From Viola odorata (taxonomy: Eukaryota > Streptophyta > Magnoliopsida > Malpighiales > Violaceae), in contig OY829545.1 in NCBI GenBank assembly GCA_963691705.1, positions 55,282,192-55,346,191 of the forward strand: a stretch of 64,000 bases of DNA, in the 5' to 3' direction. The translations under genes and the position numbers were made by a program. The notes beneath the pieces are model-generated. The model ran no database searches and was not told the DNA's origin. It was given only the letters and a program-made list of their open reading frames with translations. Position 1 is the first letter of the stretch, and the number at the start of each line of letters is the position of its first letter. This document shows positions 24,401-31,012 of the stretch, piece by piece.

Positions 24401-27400
24401 CTGGGATTAATGTTATGTCATTAACTGTTTTTAAGACTTTGAATATCGGTGAATTGAAAGAGACAATGGTTGTAATTCAATTAGCTGATAGATCAATTAT
24501 ATACCCTGTAGGAGTCATTGAGGATGTGCTAGTTCAAGTGAATGATTTTTTTTCCAGCTGACTTCTATGTTGTAGATATGGATAATGAGCATTCAACAAA
24601 ATCTACAGAGATACTGCTGGGTAGACCATTCTTGAGGACAGCAAGGGCAATGATTGATGTGGCTGGAGGGAGTTTGACATTGGAATTTTGTGGTGAATTT
24701 ATTAAATTTAATATGTATGATGCCATGAGATTTCTTGATGACATGCATAGTGTTAATTGCATAGATATTATTGATCCTGATGCTGATAATATTCATGAAT
24801 TAATTGCTACTGACCCATTGGATTGTGTTCTTAGTAGAATCATTGACAAGCCAAAAATGCTTGAGATGGAGAAAGGTTTGGATATGAACGAGGAGAATAA
24901 AGAAGTTGTGACTGAGACTGATGCTTCTAAACCTTGTACTGATGCTCCTAAGATTTTAGAACCACCAGTGGCTCACAATAAGCTCCTCTCTTCAATTTTG
25001 CAGGCCCCTAACTTGGAGCTGAAAAATTTATCAGATTACCCGAAGTACTCTTTCCCAGGCCTGGGAAAGAGTCTGCCAGTCATAAATTCCAGCAAGCTGA
25101 CGAAAATGGAGGAAGAAGAGTGTGTGAGAAATATGAAGGAGTACTAGGAGGCAATTGAATGGAGAATAGCTAACACCAGTGATGCAATCCACGACCTACT
25201 TACTGGAGATTGAAAAGGAGAAAGTGTCTAGTCCGAGACTATAAAGAGGGACGCTTCATGGGAGGCAACCCATGTGTTTTTCATTATTTTTATTTTATTT
25301 TATTTTTATTTTTTATTTTATTTGGCTTCCCTGTCAAGGAATTTTTTTGAGGTTTGATGTTTTGATTTTGTGTTTTCATGGACAGGAGAACGTGCGCAGA
25401 AGAGATTAATGGATGAAATTTGCACATTTGAAGAAATTCATGGCTAATGAATTAATTTTATCCCAAGAGCTTTTTGGGCTTGACTCACTTAAGCCCATTT
25501 ACCCACACATAGTCGTTCACTCATCCATTCCTAATTACCAAAATCAAAACAATTATCAAAATCAGCATCATCTTCTTCTTCCTCTCAAACCCTAAACGGC
25601 TCCCTTACTCCAAAATCCAAGTACCAGCCATGGTACTCACAAGAACCGCAAGCAACGGCACAAAAACCAACTCCAGCAGGGACCAGCCGCCAAACCTGCT
25701 CCGCCATCCTCTCCTCCGCTAGATCCGGCGAAAAACCCACGGATTCCAGCTCCTCCAGCGCCGATCACCGTCGCGACCAAACCAGCGCCGATCACCGTCG
25801 CACTCCGCCACTTCAGCATCACCGCCGTCGCAGCCAACTCAGCGACAACCTCGGCGCACGAACACCTGCTCCGCCACAGCTATGATTCCGGGTTCCTTCT
25901 TTCCTTTTTCTTTGTTTAATTTCTTTTTTCCGTGGTGTCTTTTCCCTTTCTCACACTTTGAGGACAAAGTGTCGTCTAGTGTGGGGGAGGTATTTTAGTG
26001 TTGATCATGACTGTTTTGTTTGCCCGTTTGCGTTAGTATTGAGTCTGGTATCGAGTCTGTTTTGAATCTGTTTGTGTTGGCTGTTTTAGTCTATCTTTTG
26101 TGTATATCTTTTGTGTATATATGCTTGATTTTTTTTGCGTGTTTTTCAATTCTTGCGTGATTATCTGTTTGTGATTGAAATACCACACTGCCCTTATTTT
26201 TGAAAAATCCCTCTATTTTGAATGAATGGTTTAGGCACTTTGAACAGGAAGCACTCATCCCACTGCACATGTTCACGCGCACAACCACAATACCTGTTAG
26301 CTCCTATATCCATGCCTTGTTGTAGTCGTTTGCGGTCATTTGTTTACCCGTATGAGCTCTTTGAACTTTCATGCCGTAATTTTCTTTCTGAGTGGATGCA
26401 TAACCTTGTACTGGTTGTATTTGCATGAGACCCCTGGGTATAGGCACCATTAGACGTGGGAAAGCGACAACATGATTAAGAACTTTGCATTCTTCTTCTT
26501 ATCTTTTTTCTTGCTTTTATATTGCCCCTACCACTCATTTCACCCTTCTTTTCATCACCCTTCTAACTGTTCGAGACTTTTCTTTCTATTCTTAGCAGGC
26601 GAGAGCTCTCTAGCAGTGAGCAAGGTGGGGCAAAGAGGAGAAACATCCTTAGTGTGGGGGTATCAAGCTGCGAAACCAGTACTGAAATTCAGCGGATTCA
26701 AAAGAAGAGAAACATAGCGACAAACTACAAGATGAGATCTAGAAGCTGAGAATAGAAGCGGACGCCCAGAACAATAGTATGGCATCAACCGCGGATCAGA
26801 AACAGAATTCCAGTTGCTCCAATACTCCAGTCAGTCAGCTGAAAACAATTGTGCACTCCTCTTTTGCTCAAAGAAAAAAAAAACAAAAACAAAAACAAAA
26901 AAGAAAAAAAAATTGAATAAATATTCGAGCAAAAGAGGAGCAAAAACTCAGAACGGAGCAGTGAGTGAAGAATTTCAGAAGAATGAGAGAACTACAAAGA
27001 AGAATACCCCCACTTTAAAAATCCGACGCACTTTGCCTTGCTTTGCTGCTGCCAAACAGGAGACACTCTCGCCACCTTGTTTCTTCCAGCTAAGAAGCCT
27101 TCTATCCTTCCTTCTCTCTCTTTTGAACCCTCTTCTCTTACACAATACTTTTGCTTTACCTTTGCAAAGTTTTTATGATTGTATGATTGCCTGCGCATGT
27201 GATCTCCGTACTCGGGTCGATAGTGCAAATCTGGTTTTGTGCATTGTTATTTGCATTGATTGAGTGTAAACACCTTCCCATAATTCTTGCCGAGCTTGAG
27301 TGCAAATACTATTTCCTGTGTGAGGATTGCTTGCGACTATGCTAGGTTTGGGAAAGTTTGTCCCTTGGTTTCGTTATTCCTTGGGTTTGATGTGGATGTT

Positions 27401-30400
27401 ATCTAGGTAGAAGGTTGTGTCGAATGTTGTGCTTGTGTGCTTCTTCCTATTTGCCTTTTATTTGTGGGAACCATTTATTCTTATTAGAGGGGCTGTTTTT
27501 AAGTGAAATGCTCGAGGGCGAGCATAGGTTAGTGTGGGGGATTTGATTGAGTGCTTAAATGCCTTATTTATCATCCTATTTTCCTACTATTTTGGATGAT
27601 GATACTGTTGATTTTGGCTATTTTCTACTCCTTATTACAGATTACTTGATACGAAGTTGAATTGGAAGAAAGGAAAGGAAAATCCATGAAGAGAGCTTGA
27701 ATTGGTGACACTTGAAGAGATGGAGTAGATTGCTGCTCAATGAGCCAAATAAACCCAGCATTGAGTTTAAAAGAAATCCTTTAGTCTCGCAAGAAATTGA
27801 AATTGAAAACAGCAGCTTCCTCTTGATTTTGTTCGTGCTGTTTAATTGTTGCAAGCCAAGAATTAATTCAGCAGCAGCCAAAGAAATTGAAGCCATGGGC
27901 TTGGGCCTGCCAAGAAGAGGGAGGCGAATATCAGGATAGTGAAAGAAGTTAAAGTTGCAATTAGTTGAAGCACAATGTTAATAATTATTTCAATTATTAC
28001 TTAAATCCTAATTTCTAGGATTTTTAGTTGGACTAGGATTATTAAATAACCTAGCAGGAAAGAAAGAGAAAAACAGCTCTTCTTCCCTGGAACAAGACGG
28101 CTACTGGTTCTAAGATTTTAAAATAATATTCTTTTCTTCATTATTCCTTGATTTAATTAATTCATGCATAATAATTGCTTACTTTAATTATGTCTTGTTG
28201 TCATCCATTTTAGGGTCATGATTCGTTTGTTGTGAGATCAAATTAAGCTTCATAAAATTCAAGTTTGTATTTCTATTCTTTTTATTTAAATGTCAATTTG
28301 TTCATATTTTGATTAAGAGTAGCTAACTTGATTTTAAATATGAATGATTACATCTTTTCTTAGAAACGTTGGATTCTACATCGTTGATAGGAATCTGTAG
28401 GTAACTAATTAGTGTAAGAGCTAATTAGAAAAGGGTAGAATCCGATTTATAGGAGTAGATGAAATTCTCTTCTAGATCGGGAAAGGTCTCTCCCCATGTT
28501 TAATCAACCCTTCAATTAAACTTTATTAGGAGTACCGCCTTAAAGTTATTGAACGGTTAGGGATCCTAGTAGGAGTACCACCTTAGGAATCTTGAGTAAG
28601 AGGAGAGCAGGAGACTCAGAGTACCGCTGGTCTCTATAGCTTTTCTATTAAATTTGGTTTTGAAAACACTTGCATCAATGATCGACATATATGAATCGTG
28701 ACCCGAAAAGAGTCTTTATCGGGAATTTACCATCATCTGAGTTCTTCTAATCATCTCTCGTTTACTGTTTTTATACTTTCTGTCTATTAAATTAATTGCA
28801 ACACAAAAATCCCACTCATTGGTTTTTACCATTGTTACAATTCTTGGTCATTTAATAAGTATTAATTTTAGTCGTGAAATCTCTGTGGTTCGATCCTTTT
28901 ACCACTTGCTACAGTTTTAATTAATTGTGCATGGTGAATTGTATGATTTATTTTTGCTGGTTTCGGCACCCATCACGTTTTTACACTTCAAGATGCAAAT
29001 TCGAATAGAATGTGTTTTACTGAATTCTTATGGTGTCATGTAATATAGACAATACTTAATTGTGTCTCCCTAATGCCCTATCAAGATCTAACGGTTGATC
29101 TTTATTGCCTGTTCTTTTAATCCTTTCCTTTTCCCCTTTTCTTTGTGCATTAATATCTGGACAGCATCTATTCATTGCTATGGTGCTGACTACTTGGGAT
29201 GCTTAAGTCACAGTTGCTATACAGAAATCCATATTTGGTGCCATTTACATTCTTGACTTTACTTGTATAGTCACCTGGGCTAGGCGTTGACAGTTGGCTT
29301 CACACCTATCTGTAACAACTTTCTTAGTTTCAGCATACAATAACTACAGAGTCAAAGATGGTACACAATCCTTCTTGTCTCTGTTACTTTCATCTGGCTT
29401 TGTTTGCTTAATCATTACCATGCCTCTTTGGGTACTAATCACCACATCAACTCCGAACTCATTTTTCTGAATGCTCTACATGTTATGCTTGCAGTGTCAT
29501 TCATCAATCACATTAAATTTTAGCCTTGTAGTCATGATTCTTCTCTCCTGCTGTAGTTTGCTTACAACAATCATCTGCAGGTGACACTAGATGTACATTT
29601 CCAGAAAGATTTAGGCTTGGATAGCTTGGACAATGTGGAGATTGTGATGGCTCTTGAAGAGGAGTTCAAGCTGGAAATTCCTGACAAGGAAGCTGATAAG
29701 ATTGACTATGTACAGCCAACCGCTGATAAGATTGACTTTTGGCGTTCTTTCATCCATACAGCCAACCGCTTATTCTCATCAACCGCCGGCAACCATCCGC
29801 AGACGCACAAGTATTTGGATCCAAACTCCTACATAGGTAGCTGGGAGGCGCCTAAAATCCCAAGGGAGGCCAAAACGAAGTTACAAAAGCTAAGGAGAGA
29901 GTACGCTAAGCAGGTGAAGGAGCTGAGGAAGGAATGCATAATGGAAATGAAAGCAATGAGACTGGAGAAGCAGAGGAAAGAAGAGGCAAGGAAAGAAGCT
30001 TTACGAGTTGCCAATGAAGAAAAGAGAAAATTGAAAGTAGAGGTTGCTAAAGTTAGAGCAGAAGAAAGGAAGATTGCTCACGAAGAGTTCCAGAAAACCT
30101 TGGTAATATCCTGTGTTTCGATCTTTCGCTTTTGGTTAATTTTGTTCCGTTGGTTGTTTTTGACCTTCTAGTTACGAATTGTTCTAGAAAAGTTATTATT
30201 GATCTTGTTTTAAGTTTTTACTCGCTCACATAATCTCTTTCATGCGCAGTTATCCATTTTTTTGGTGGCCCTAGATAGCGTCTTTTGATTAATAGGGAGG
30301 ATTGGTGCGCTTTTGTATGTTAAAAAGTCATTAATTATGGAGGAATACTAGAATCAGAGCTTCGGTTTAGGCATGAGTCATTTGTACAAAAGTGTTTTGA

Positions 30401-31012
30401 TTAGCATGTGGAAACCATAATCCGTTGTAACATGGAAGTTTGTAGCTAATTTCAACTTTGTATTAGGATTGTTTTTTTTTGTTTCTAATGAATGTTACTA
30501 TAGATTTGAAACTCCATTTGTGAACTTTTCCTGGTAAAATTTGAAGGTTCTGCAAATTGTTTGGATGAGATGGCTAGAATGCATACCTAATAGTATGAGG
30601 AGTTTGAACTTTGAAGGAATTTGATGGGATCCCATTTGTCATGTTCTTCTGCCATTCTTTTGAAATGTCTGCTGTTGTTTTCATTCTGAATGTTCCTCAC
30701 TCCCTCTGCTTTCCTGCGCCTGCTTATGGATGCATTGCATAGGAAAACATAGACGGTTAAATTCTGTAGAGGTTCACCCTTGTGTAATTGTATTTTCTTC
30801 TTGAATTTATCACATTACTGATATGCTGCTGTCCAACAATGTAGTTGAAAGAAAGGACAGAGAAGCTTGAGAACTGGAGAATGAAAGAACGAAAGAGGGA
30901 AGAGAAGAAAGAACAGTGTGAACTCTTACGCCGACAGAGCTCCCTGTGGGTTGATGAAAGTAAATTGGAGAGGGAGATATTGATTGCCACACATCATACT
31001 ACAACGCTCTAA
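3485..31012 (+). CDS. Mitochondrial acyl carrier protein fused to a coiled-coil mitochondrial-type protein
   Basis: Three exons join in frame with GT-AG sites, all phase 0: 3485-3685, 29581-30102 and 30845-31012 (TAA 31010-31012), giving 296 residues. Residues 1-67 are an Arg-rich, acid-poor mitochondrial presequence plus helix I of an acyl carrier protein. Exon 2 continues with the phosphopantetheine site GLDSLD (Ser about 82) and helix III, up to KEADKID. The usual last helix and stop are absent. Instead the frame runs on into a second presequence-like stretch ([14 protein letters not shown]) and a Lys/Glu/Arg-rich coiled coil of about 170 residues ending in exon 3. The coiled coil recalls mitoribosomal mS26-type proteins, but only by pattern. 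Mitochondrial ACP carries acyl and lipoate precursors and joins complex I. Intron 1 (3686-29580) holds the nested retrotransposons. Alternative splicing could still yield separate products. Confidence 0.72.
3686..4360 (+). other. Original left part of intron 1
   Basis: Intron sequence before the retrotransposon insertion, beginning with the donor GTCAGT at 3686. It is AT-rich with T-runs and shows no coding or repeat signal. The right part of the same intron resumes at 28976. Confidence 0.6.
4366..5816 (+). repeat. Element A 5' LTR
   Basis: 1451 bp, starting TAATTGAG (the right LTR has TGATTGAG, so the terminal TG is mutated here) and ending CCATCA. It contains a twice-repeated AGGAGTACCGCCTTA motif (near 5371 and 5413). 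Roughly 1-2% substitutions plus one deletion separate it from the right copy by eye. Confidence 0.9.
5822..5839 (+). promoter_or_regulatory. Element A primer-binding site
   Basis: TGGCGCCGTTGCTAGGGA lies 5 bases after the LTR. It equals the complement of the 3' end of plant tRNA-Asp, as recalled, except for two mismatches. B and C carry the perfect TGGCGCCGTTGCCGGGGA. Confidence 0.8.
5873..6732 (+). pseudogene. gag: Element A gag, 5' part, interrupted by element B
   Basis: The frame opens at the ATG at 5873, with the same MTRSS start as B's gag. It carries two in-frame nonsense codons, TAG 5936-5938 and TGA 6152-6154, and a polyproline run near 6110. From 6236 it encodes the Athila-type gag core with blocks [29 protein letters not shown] and GAAGGAL. 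Gag would form the nucleocapsid particle. The frame is cut at 6732 by B, whose 5-bp duplication ACCTT includes the last bases; the same frame resumes at 23234. Because of the stops it cannot make full-length Gag. Confidence 0.85.
6018..6043. repeat. Element A imperfect palindrome in gag
   Basis: 26 bp around AGGCCT with arms ACTTTTCC / GGGAAAGT-type; two imperfect pairs. It reads STGLG in frame, at the position matching B's 8463 site. Confidence 0.75.
6936..6961. repeat. Element B palindrome, 5' LTR site 1
   Basis: Perfect 26-bp palindrome: arm ACTCATCCCTAGG followed by its exact reverse complement. The copy in the 3' LTR is at 21889-21914. Confidence 0.95.
7763..7780. repeat. Element B palindrome, 5' LTR site 2
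   Basis: ATCCCTAGGCCTAGGGAT, perfect 18 bp, extending a few more pairs with wobbles. The copy in the 3' LTR is at 22716-22733. Confidence 0.95.
8281..8298 (+). promoter_or_regulatory. Element B primer-binding site (tRNA-Asp type)
   Basis: TGGCGCCGTTGCCGGGGA, 5 bases after the 5' LTR. It is a perfect 18-base complement of the 3' end of plant tRNA-Asp including CCA, as recalled. Confidence 0.85.
8332..9212 (+). CDS. gag: Element B gag, 5' part, interrupted by element C
   Basis: Starts at the ATG at 8332 (MTRSS). An acidic, Pro/Glu-rich N-terminus contains the in-frame palindrome at 8463-8492 (read SLGLG), followed by the conserved gag core: [38 protein letters not shown]. No stop occurs before C interrupts it at 9212. 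The frame resumes in phase at 14923 on the far side of C, whose duplication GCTGC lies at 9208-9212 and 14918-14922. Gag forms the particle that packages element RNA. The break at C and later lesions mean this copy cannot express an intact polyprotein. Confidence 0.88.
8463..8492. repeat. Element B palindrome in gag
   Basis: 30 bp with a single unpaired position: GAGTC, C, ATCCCTAGG and the matching right arm. It reads in frame as SLGLG. Confidence 0.9.
9213..10873 (+). repeat. Element C 5' LTR
   Basis: 1661 bp, TGATTGATGG to CTCGTCA. It contains imperfect AGGCCT-centred palindromes at 9466-9489 and 10241-10264. Confidence 0.93.
10879..10896 (+). promoter_or_regulatory. Element C primer-binding site (tRNA-Asp type)
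   Basis: TGGCGCCGTTGCCGGGGA, perfect, 5 bases after the 5' LTR and identical to B. Confidence 0.85.
10956..11846 (+). CDS. Element C internal ORF, function unknown
   Basis: Open frame from the ATG at 10956 (an in-frame start at 10923 is also possible) to the TGA at 11844-11846, about 296 residues. The N-terminal third is rich in Tyr, Pro, Gln and Asn ([16 protein letters not shown]). A helical charged segment follows (about residues 85-120, with [10 protein letters not shown]), then a Glu/Ser/Gln-rich middle containing the palindrome at 11393-11427 (read SSQGLEMN). The C-terminal part, about 100 residues, has an acidic helix and an IDPFIE-type stretch. I see no zinc knuckle, protease or polymerase motif and do not recognise the family. 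The two-hairpin block starts about 20 bases after the stop. It may be a gag-derived or captured protein used by the non-autonomous element. Confidence 0.6.
   Translation: MSNFNYFSQSAPIPQSFGVGDVSSHEGCFGPPQWGYEPNYNPYISTPYPTWWNQQSSDYGVQSVPNYQYFQPPQPSQVPNVSEILMKILVPFMQETEENLARLVKQMRELALEKERERYIPSNFQPNVESDASTASFVSNKNLPEQVASSQGLEMNDPEPETSPKNSAEVATQSKQSNQTQTHSSMSLKQETKFVDTCCSIELEEDARRIEEEIKVVENPQTVVFKRGVLNFLDYIDPFIELPSIHNQYYLFIMHAPKPEFESFYGCMQISLVGDHARNEIILIKLRAFKALCRIG
11393..11427. repeat. Element C palindrome in its ORF
   Basis: Perfect 24-bp palindrome (arm TTCATCTCAAGG), extended by GGTCG/CGACC with a one-base bulge, giving 17 pairs in all. Confidence 0.92.
11866..11911 (+). other. Two-hairpin block, element C
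   Basis: Hairpin 1: TAGTC (11866-11870), loop CAA, GACTA (11874-11878). Hairpin 2: CATGGG (11894-11899), loop AGGCAA, CCCATG (11906-11911). It starts 19 bases after the ORF stop. Confidence 0.75.
12019..12044. repeat. Element C imperfect palindrome after the ORF
   Basis: Arm GCTCTCCTCTAGG, 10 of 13 positions paired around the AGGCCT centre. CTTC/GAAG further out could extend it. Confidence 0.6.
12175..12209 (+). promoter_or_regulatory. Hairpin/GTGTGGGGG module 1, element C
   Basis: CACATTG (12175-12181), loop AGGA, CAATGTG (12186-12192), spacer, GTGTGGGGG (12201-12209). It lies about 1.05 kb before the 3' LTR. Confidence 0.75.
12564..12585. repeat. Element C palindrome in the 3' region
   Basis: TCATCTCAAGA / CCTTGGGATGA: paired except at the two central bases, with one T-G pair. 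It sits at the position of B's 20864 site. Confidence 0.8.
12778..12883 (+). repeat. Triple hairpin repeat in element C
   Basis: Three copies of TATAAGAGGCCGAAGGCCTA at 12778-12797, 12830-12849 and 12864-12883, separated by purine-rich spacers. Each forms a small hairpin AGGCC-GAA-GGCCT. The corresponding A-rich region of B (near 21300) has a similar small hairpin, AGCC-TTT-GGCT. Confidence 0.75.
13218..13252 (+). promoter_or_regulatory. Hairpin/polypurine module 2, element C
   Basis: CATGCTTG (13218-13225), loop AGGG, CAAGCATG (13230-13237), spacer, GTGTGGGGG (13244-13252), then the 3' LTR at 13257. By position this is the plus-strand primer region. Confidence 0.8.
13257..14917 (+). repeat. 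Element C 3' LTR
   Basis: 1661 bp, same length as the left LTR with two substitutions seen. It is preceded by GTGTGGGGG (13244-13252) and followed by the GCTGC duplication. It carries palindrome copies at 13510-13533 and 14285-14308. Confidence 0.93.
15579..15604. repeat. Element B palindrome in the gag-protease linker
   Basis: Perfect 26 bp: arm ATCCATCCCTAGG plus its reverse complement. It reads SLGLG in frame. The matching site in element A is 23949-23976. Confidence 0.95.
16680..16705. repeat. Element B palindrome between protease and reverse transcriptase
   Basis: 26 bp, arm ACTCATTCCTAGG, with one T-G pair in an otherwise perfect palindrome. It reads FLGLG in frame. The matching site in element A (25047-25072) is a different perfect palindrome. 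Confidence 0.95.
18224..18245. repeat. Element B palindrome between RNase H and integrase
   Basis: 22 bp, arm CTATTCCTAGG with one T-G pair; reads FLGLG in frame. Confidence 0.93.
19562..19612 (+). other. Two-hairpin block, element B
   Basis: Hairpin 1: TAGTCTT (19562-19568), loop TTCC, AAGACTA (19573-19579). Hairpin 2: TGTGGG (19595-19600), loop AGTCAG, CCCACA (19607-19612). It starts 12 bases after the pol stop. Compared with A and C, both arms of hairpin 2 differ but still pair. Confidence 0.75.
19647..19674. repeat. Element B palindrome after pol
   Basis: 28 bp with one mismatch (GGCG at the centre instead of GGCC) and two wobble pairs; core ATCCCTAGGCGTAGGGAT. Confidence 0.88.
19956..20354 (+). 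CDS. Proline-rich ORF in the env-like position of element B
   Basis: 132-residue open frame from the ATG at 19956 to the TGA at 20352-20354. It has a basic start ([12 protein letters not shown]), a long Pro/Ala/Ser/Gln middle and an amphipathic Leu/Arg/Gln-rich end (near [19 protein letters not shown]). There is no signal peptide or membrane segment, so it is not a recognisable envelope protein, although Athila-type elements often carry an extra ORF here. The frame is also open upstream to 19482, overlapping the end of pol. Element A has a shorter frame in the same place (25630-25722). Function unknown. Confidence 0.5.
   Translation: MPRKKSEAKRGGYNLFSANQPPGLSAQPPPLPPPQPAASQSKNPAAAAPSTSIIRGQSSRAQGSADLNLNLPPPTAPEFTPDHIPAQLSVLLRNQSNLLRILLREQRESNHLQQRMLDALERAFPAPAPPNP
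20458..20492 (+). promoter_or_regulatory. Hairpin/GTGTGGGGG module 1, element B
   Basis: CACATTG (20458-20464), loop AGGA, CAATGTG (20469-20475), spacer, GTGTGGGGG (20484-20492), about 1.2 kb before the 3' LTR. Confidence 0.75.
20864..20889. repeat. Element B palindrome in the 3' region
   Basis: 26 bp, core TTATCCCTAGGTCTAGGGATAA, with wobbles only at the centre and the edge. The flanking ATATTTTGCTAGGA is shared with element C, where a different palindrome (12564-12585) sits. Confidence 0.9.
21647..21682 (+). promoter_or_regulatory. Hairpin/polypurine module 2, element B
   Basis: CATGCTTG (21647-21654), loop GGGG, CAAGCATG (21659-21666), then GTGTGGGGGG (21673-21682) and the 3' LTR at 21685. 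Confidence 0.8.
21685..23228 (+). repeat. Element B 3' LTR
   Basis: 1544 bp, nearly identical to 6733-8275. Differences seen include C/A at about 6742/21694, an extra T near 21860 and a handful of transitions. It is preceded by the polypurine motif GTGTGGGGGG (21673-21682). Confidence 0.92.
23949..23976. repeat. Element A degenerate palindrome in the gag linker
   Basis: 28 bp, GACTC ... GAGTC, with three mismatched pairs (centre AGGACT). It reads STGLG in frame, matching B's 15579 site. Confidence 0.65.
25047..25072. repeat. Element A palindrome between protease and the deleted polymerase
   Basis: Perfect 26 bp: arm ACTCTTTCCCAGG plus its reverse complement. It reads FPGLG in frame, matching B's 16680 site. 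Confidence 0.95.
25229..25274 (+). other. Two-hairpin block, element A
   Basis: Hairpin 1: TAGTC (25229-25233), loop CGA, GACTA (25237-25241). Hairpin 2: CATGGG (25257-25262), loop AGGCAA, CCCATG (25269-25274). It starts shortly after the truncated gag-protease frame. Confidence 0.75.
25953..25987 (+). promoter_or_regulatory. Hairpin/GTGTGGGGG module 1, element A
   Basis: ACACTTTG (25953-25960), loop AGGA, CAAAGTGT (25965-25972), then GTGTGGGGG (25979-25987). The arm differs from B and C in a base-pair-preserving way. Confidence 0.75.
26856..26940. repeat. Inverted repeat around an A-rich tract, element A
   Basis: CTCCTCTTTTGCTC (26856-26869) and its exact complement GAGCAAAAGAGGAG (26927-26940) enclose 57 bases of A-rich sequence. 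Confidence 0.8.
27508..27540 (+). promoter_or_regulatory. Hairpin/polypurine module 2, element A
   Basis: ATGCTCG (27508-27514), loop AGGG, CGAGCAT (27519-27525), then GTGTGGGGG (27532-27540) and the 3' LTR at 27544. CTCG/CGAG replaces CTTG/CAAG of B and C. Confidence 0.8.
27544..28975 (+). repeat. Element A 3' LTR
   Basis: 1432 bp, TGATTGAG to CCATCA, preceded by the polypurine motif GTGTGGGGG (27532-27540) and followed by the target duplication CGTTT. A short deletion near 28200 relative to the left LTR explains most of the length difference. Confidence 0.9.
28976..29580 (+). other. Original right part of intron 1
   Basis: Begins with the CGTTT duplication and ends at the acceptor CATCTGCAG (29572-29580). 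No gene or repeat signal was seen inside. Confidence 0.6.

Larger units (their letters stand above)
23229..25212 (+). pseudogene. gag: Element A gag (3' part) and protease segment; polymerase and integrase deleted
   Basis: The gag frame cut at 6732 resumes here. The zinc knuckle (23390-23431) keeps C, C and H, but its last ligand is Arg instead of Cys. A Pro/Gln-rich linker and protease region ([10 protein letters not shown] near 24400) follow. Frameshifts fall near 24290-24315 and in a T-run near 24548-24556, and a stop TAG lies at 25145-25147. About 65 bases later the polyprotein ends, immediately before the hairpin block (25229). Reverse transcriptase, RNase H and integrase, which follow this point in B, are missing. 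In-frame palindromes lie at 23949-23976 and 25047-25072, matching B's 15579 and 16680 sites. Confidence 0.85.
4366..28975 (+). mobile_element. Element A: Athila-like Ty3/gypsy LTR retrotransposon, outer shell of the nest
   Basis: The outer element has LTRs at 4366-5816 and 27544-28975 and is flanked by the 5-bp duplication CGTTT (4361-4365 and 28976-28980). Without element B it would be about 8.1 kb. It has a tRNA-Asp-type primer site, a gag with stops, a protease segment with frameshifts, and no reverse transcriptase, RNase H or integrase: the frame ends near 25212, just before the conserved hairpin block. The 3' region (25275-27543) holds a short frame at 25630-25722 in the position of B's proline-rich ORF, three GTGTGGGGG motifs (25979, 26652, 27532) and an A-rich hairpin. 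It is the oldest insertion of the three by LTR divergence, including a 19-bp-class deletion in the right LTR near 28200. Confidence 0.9.
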
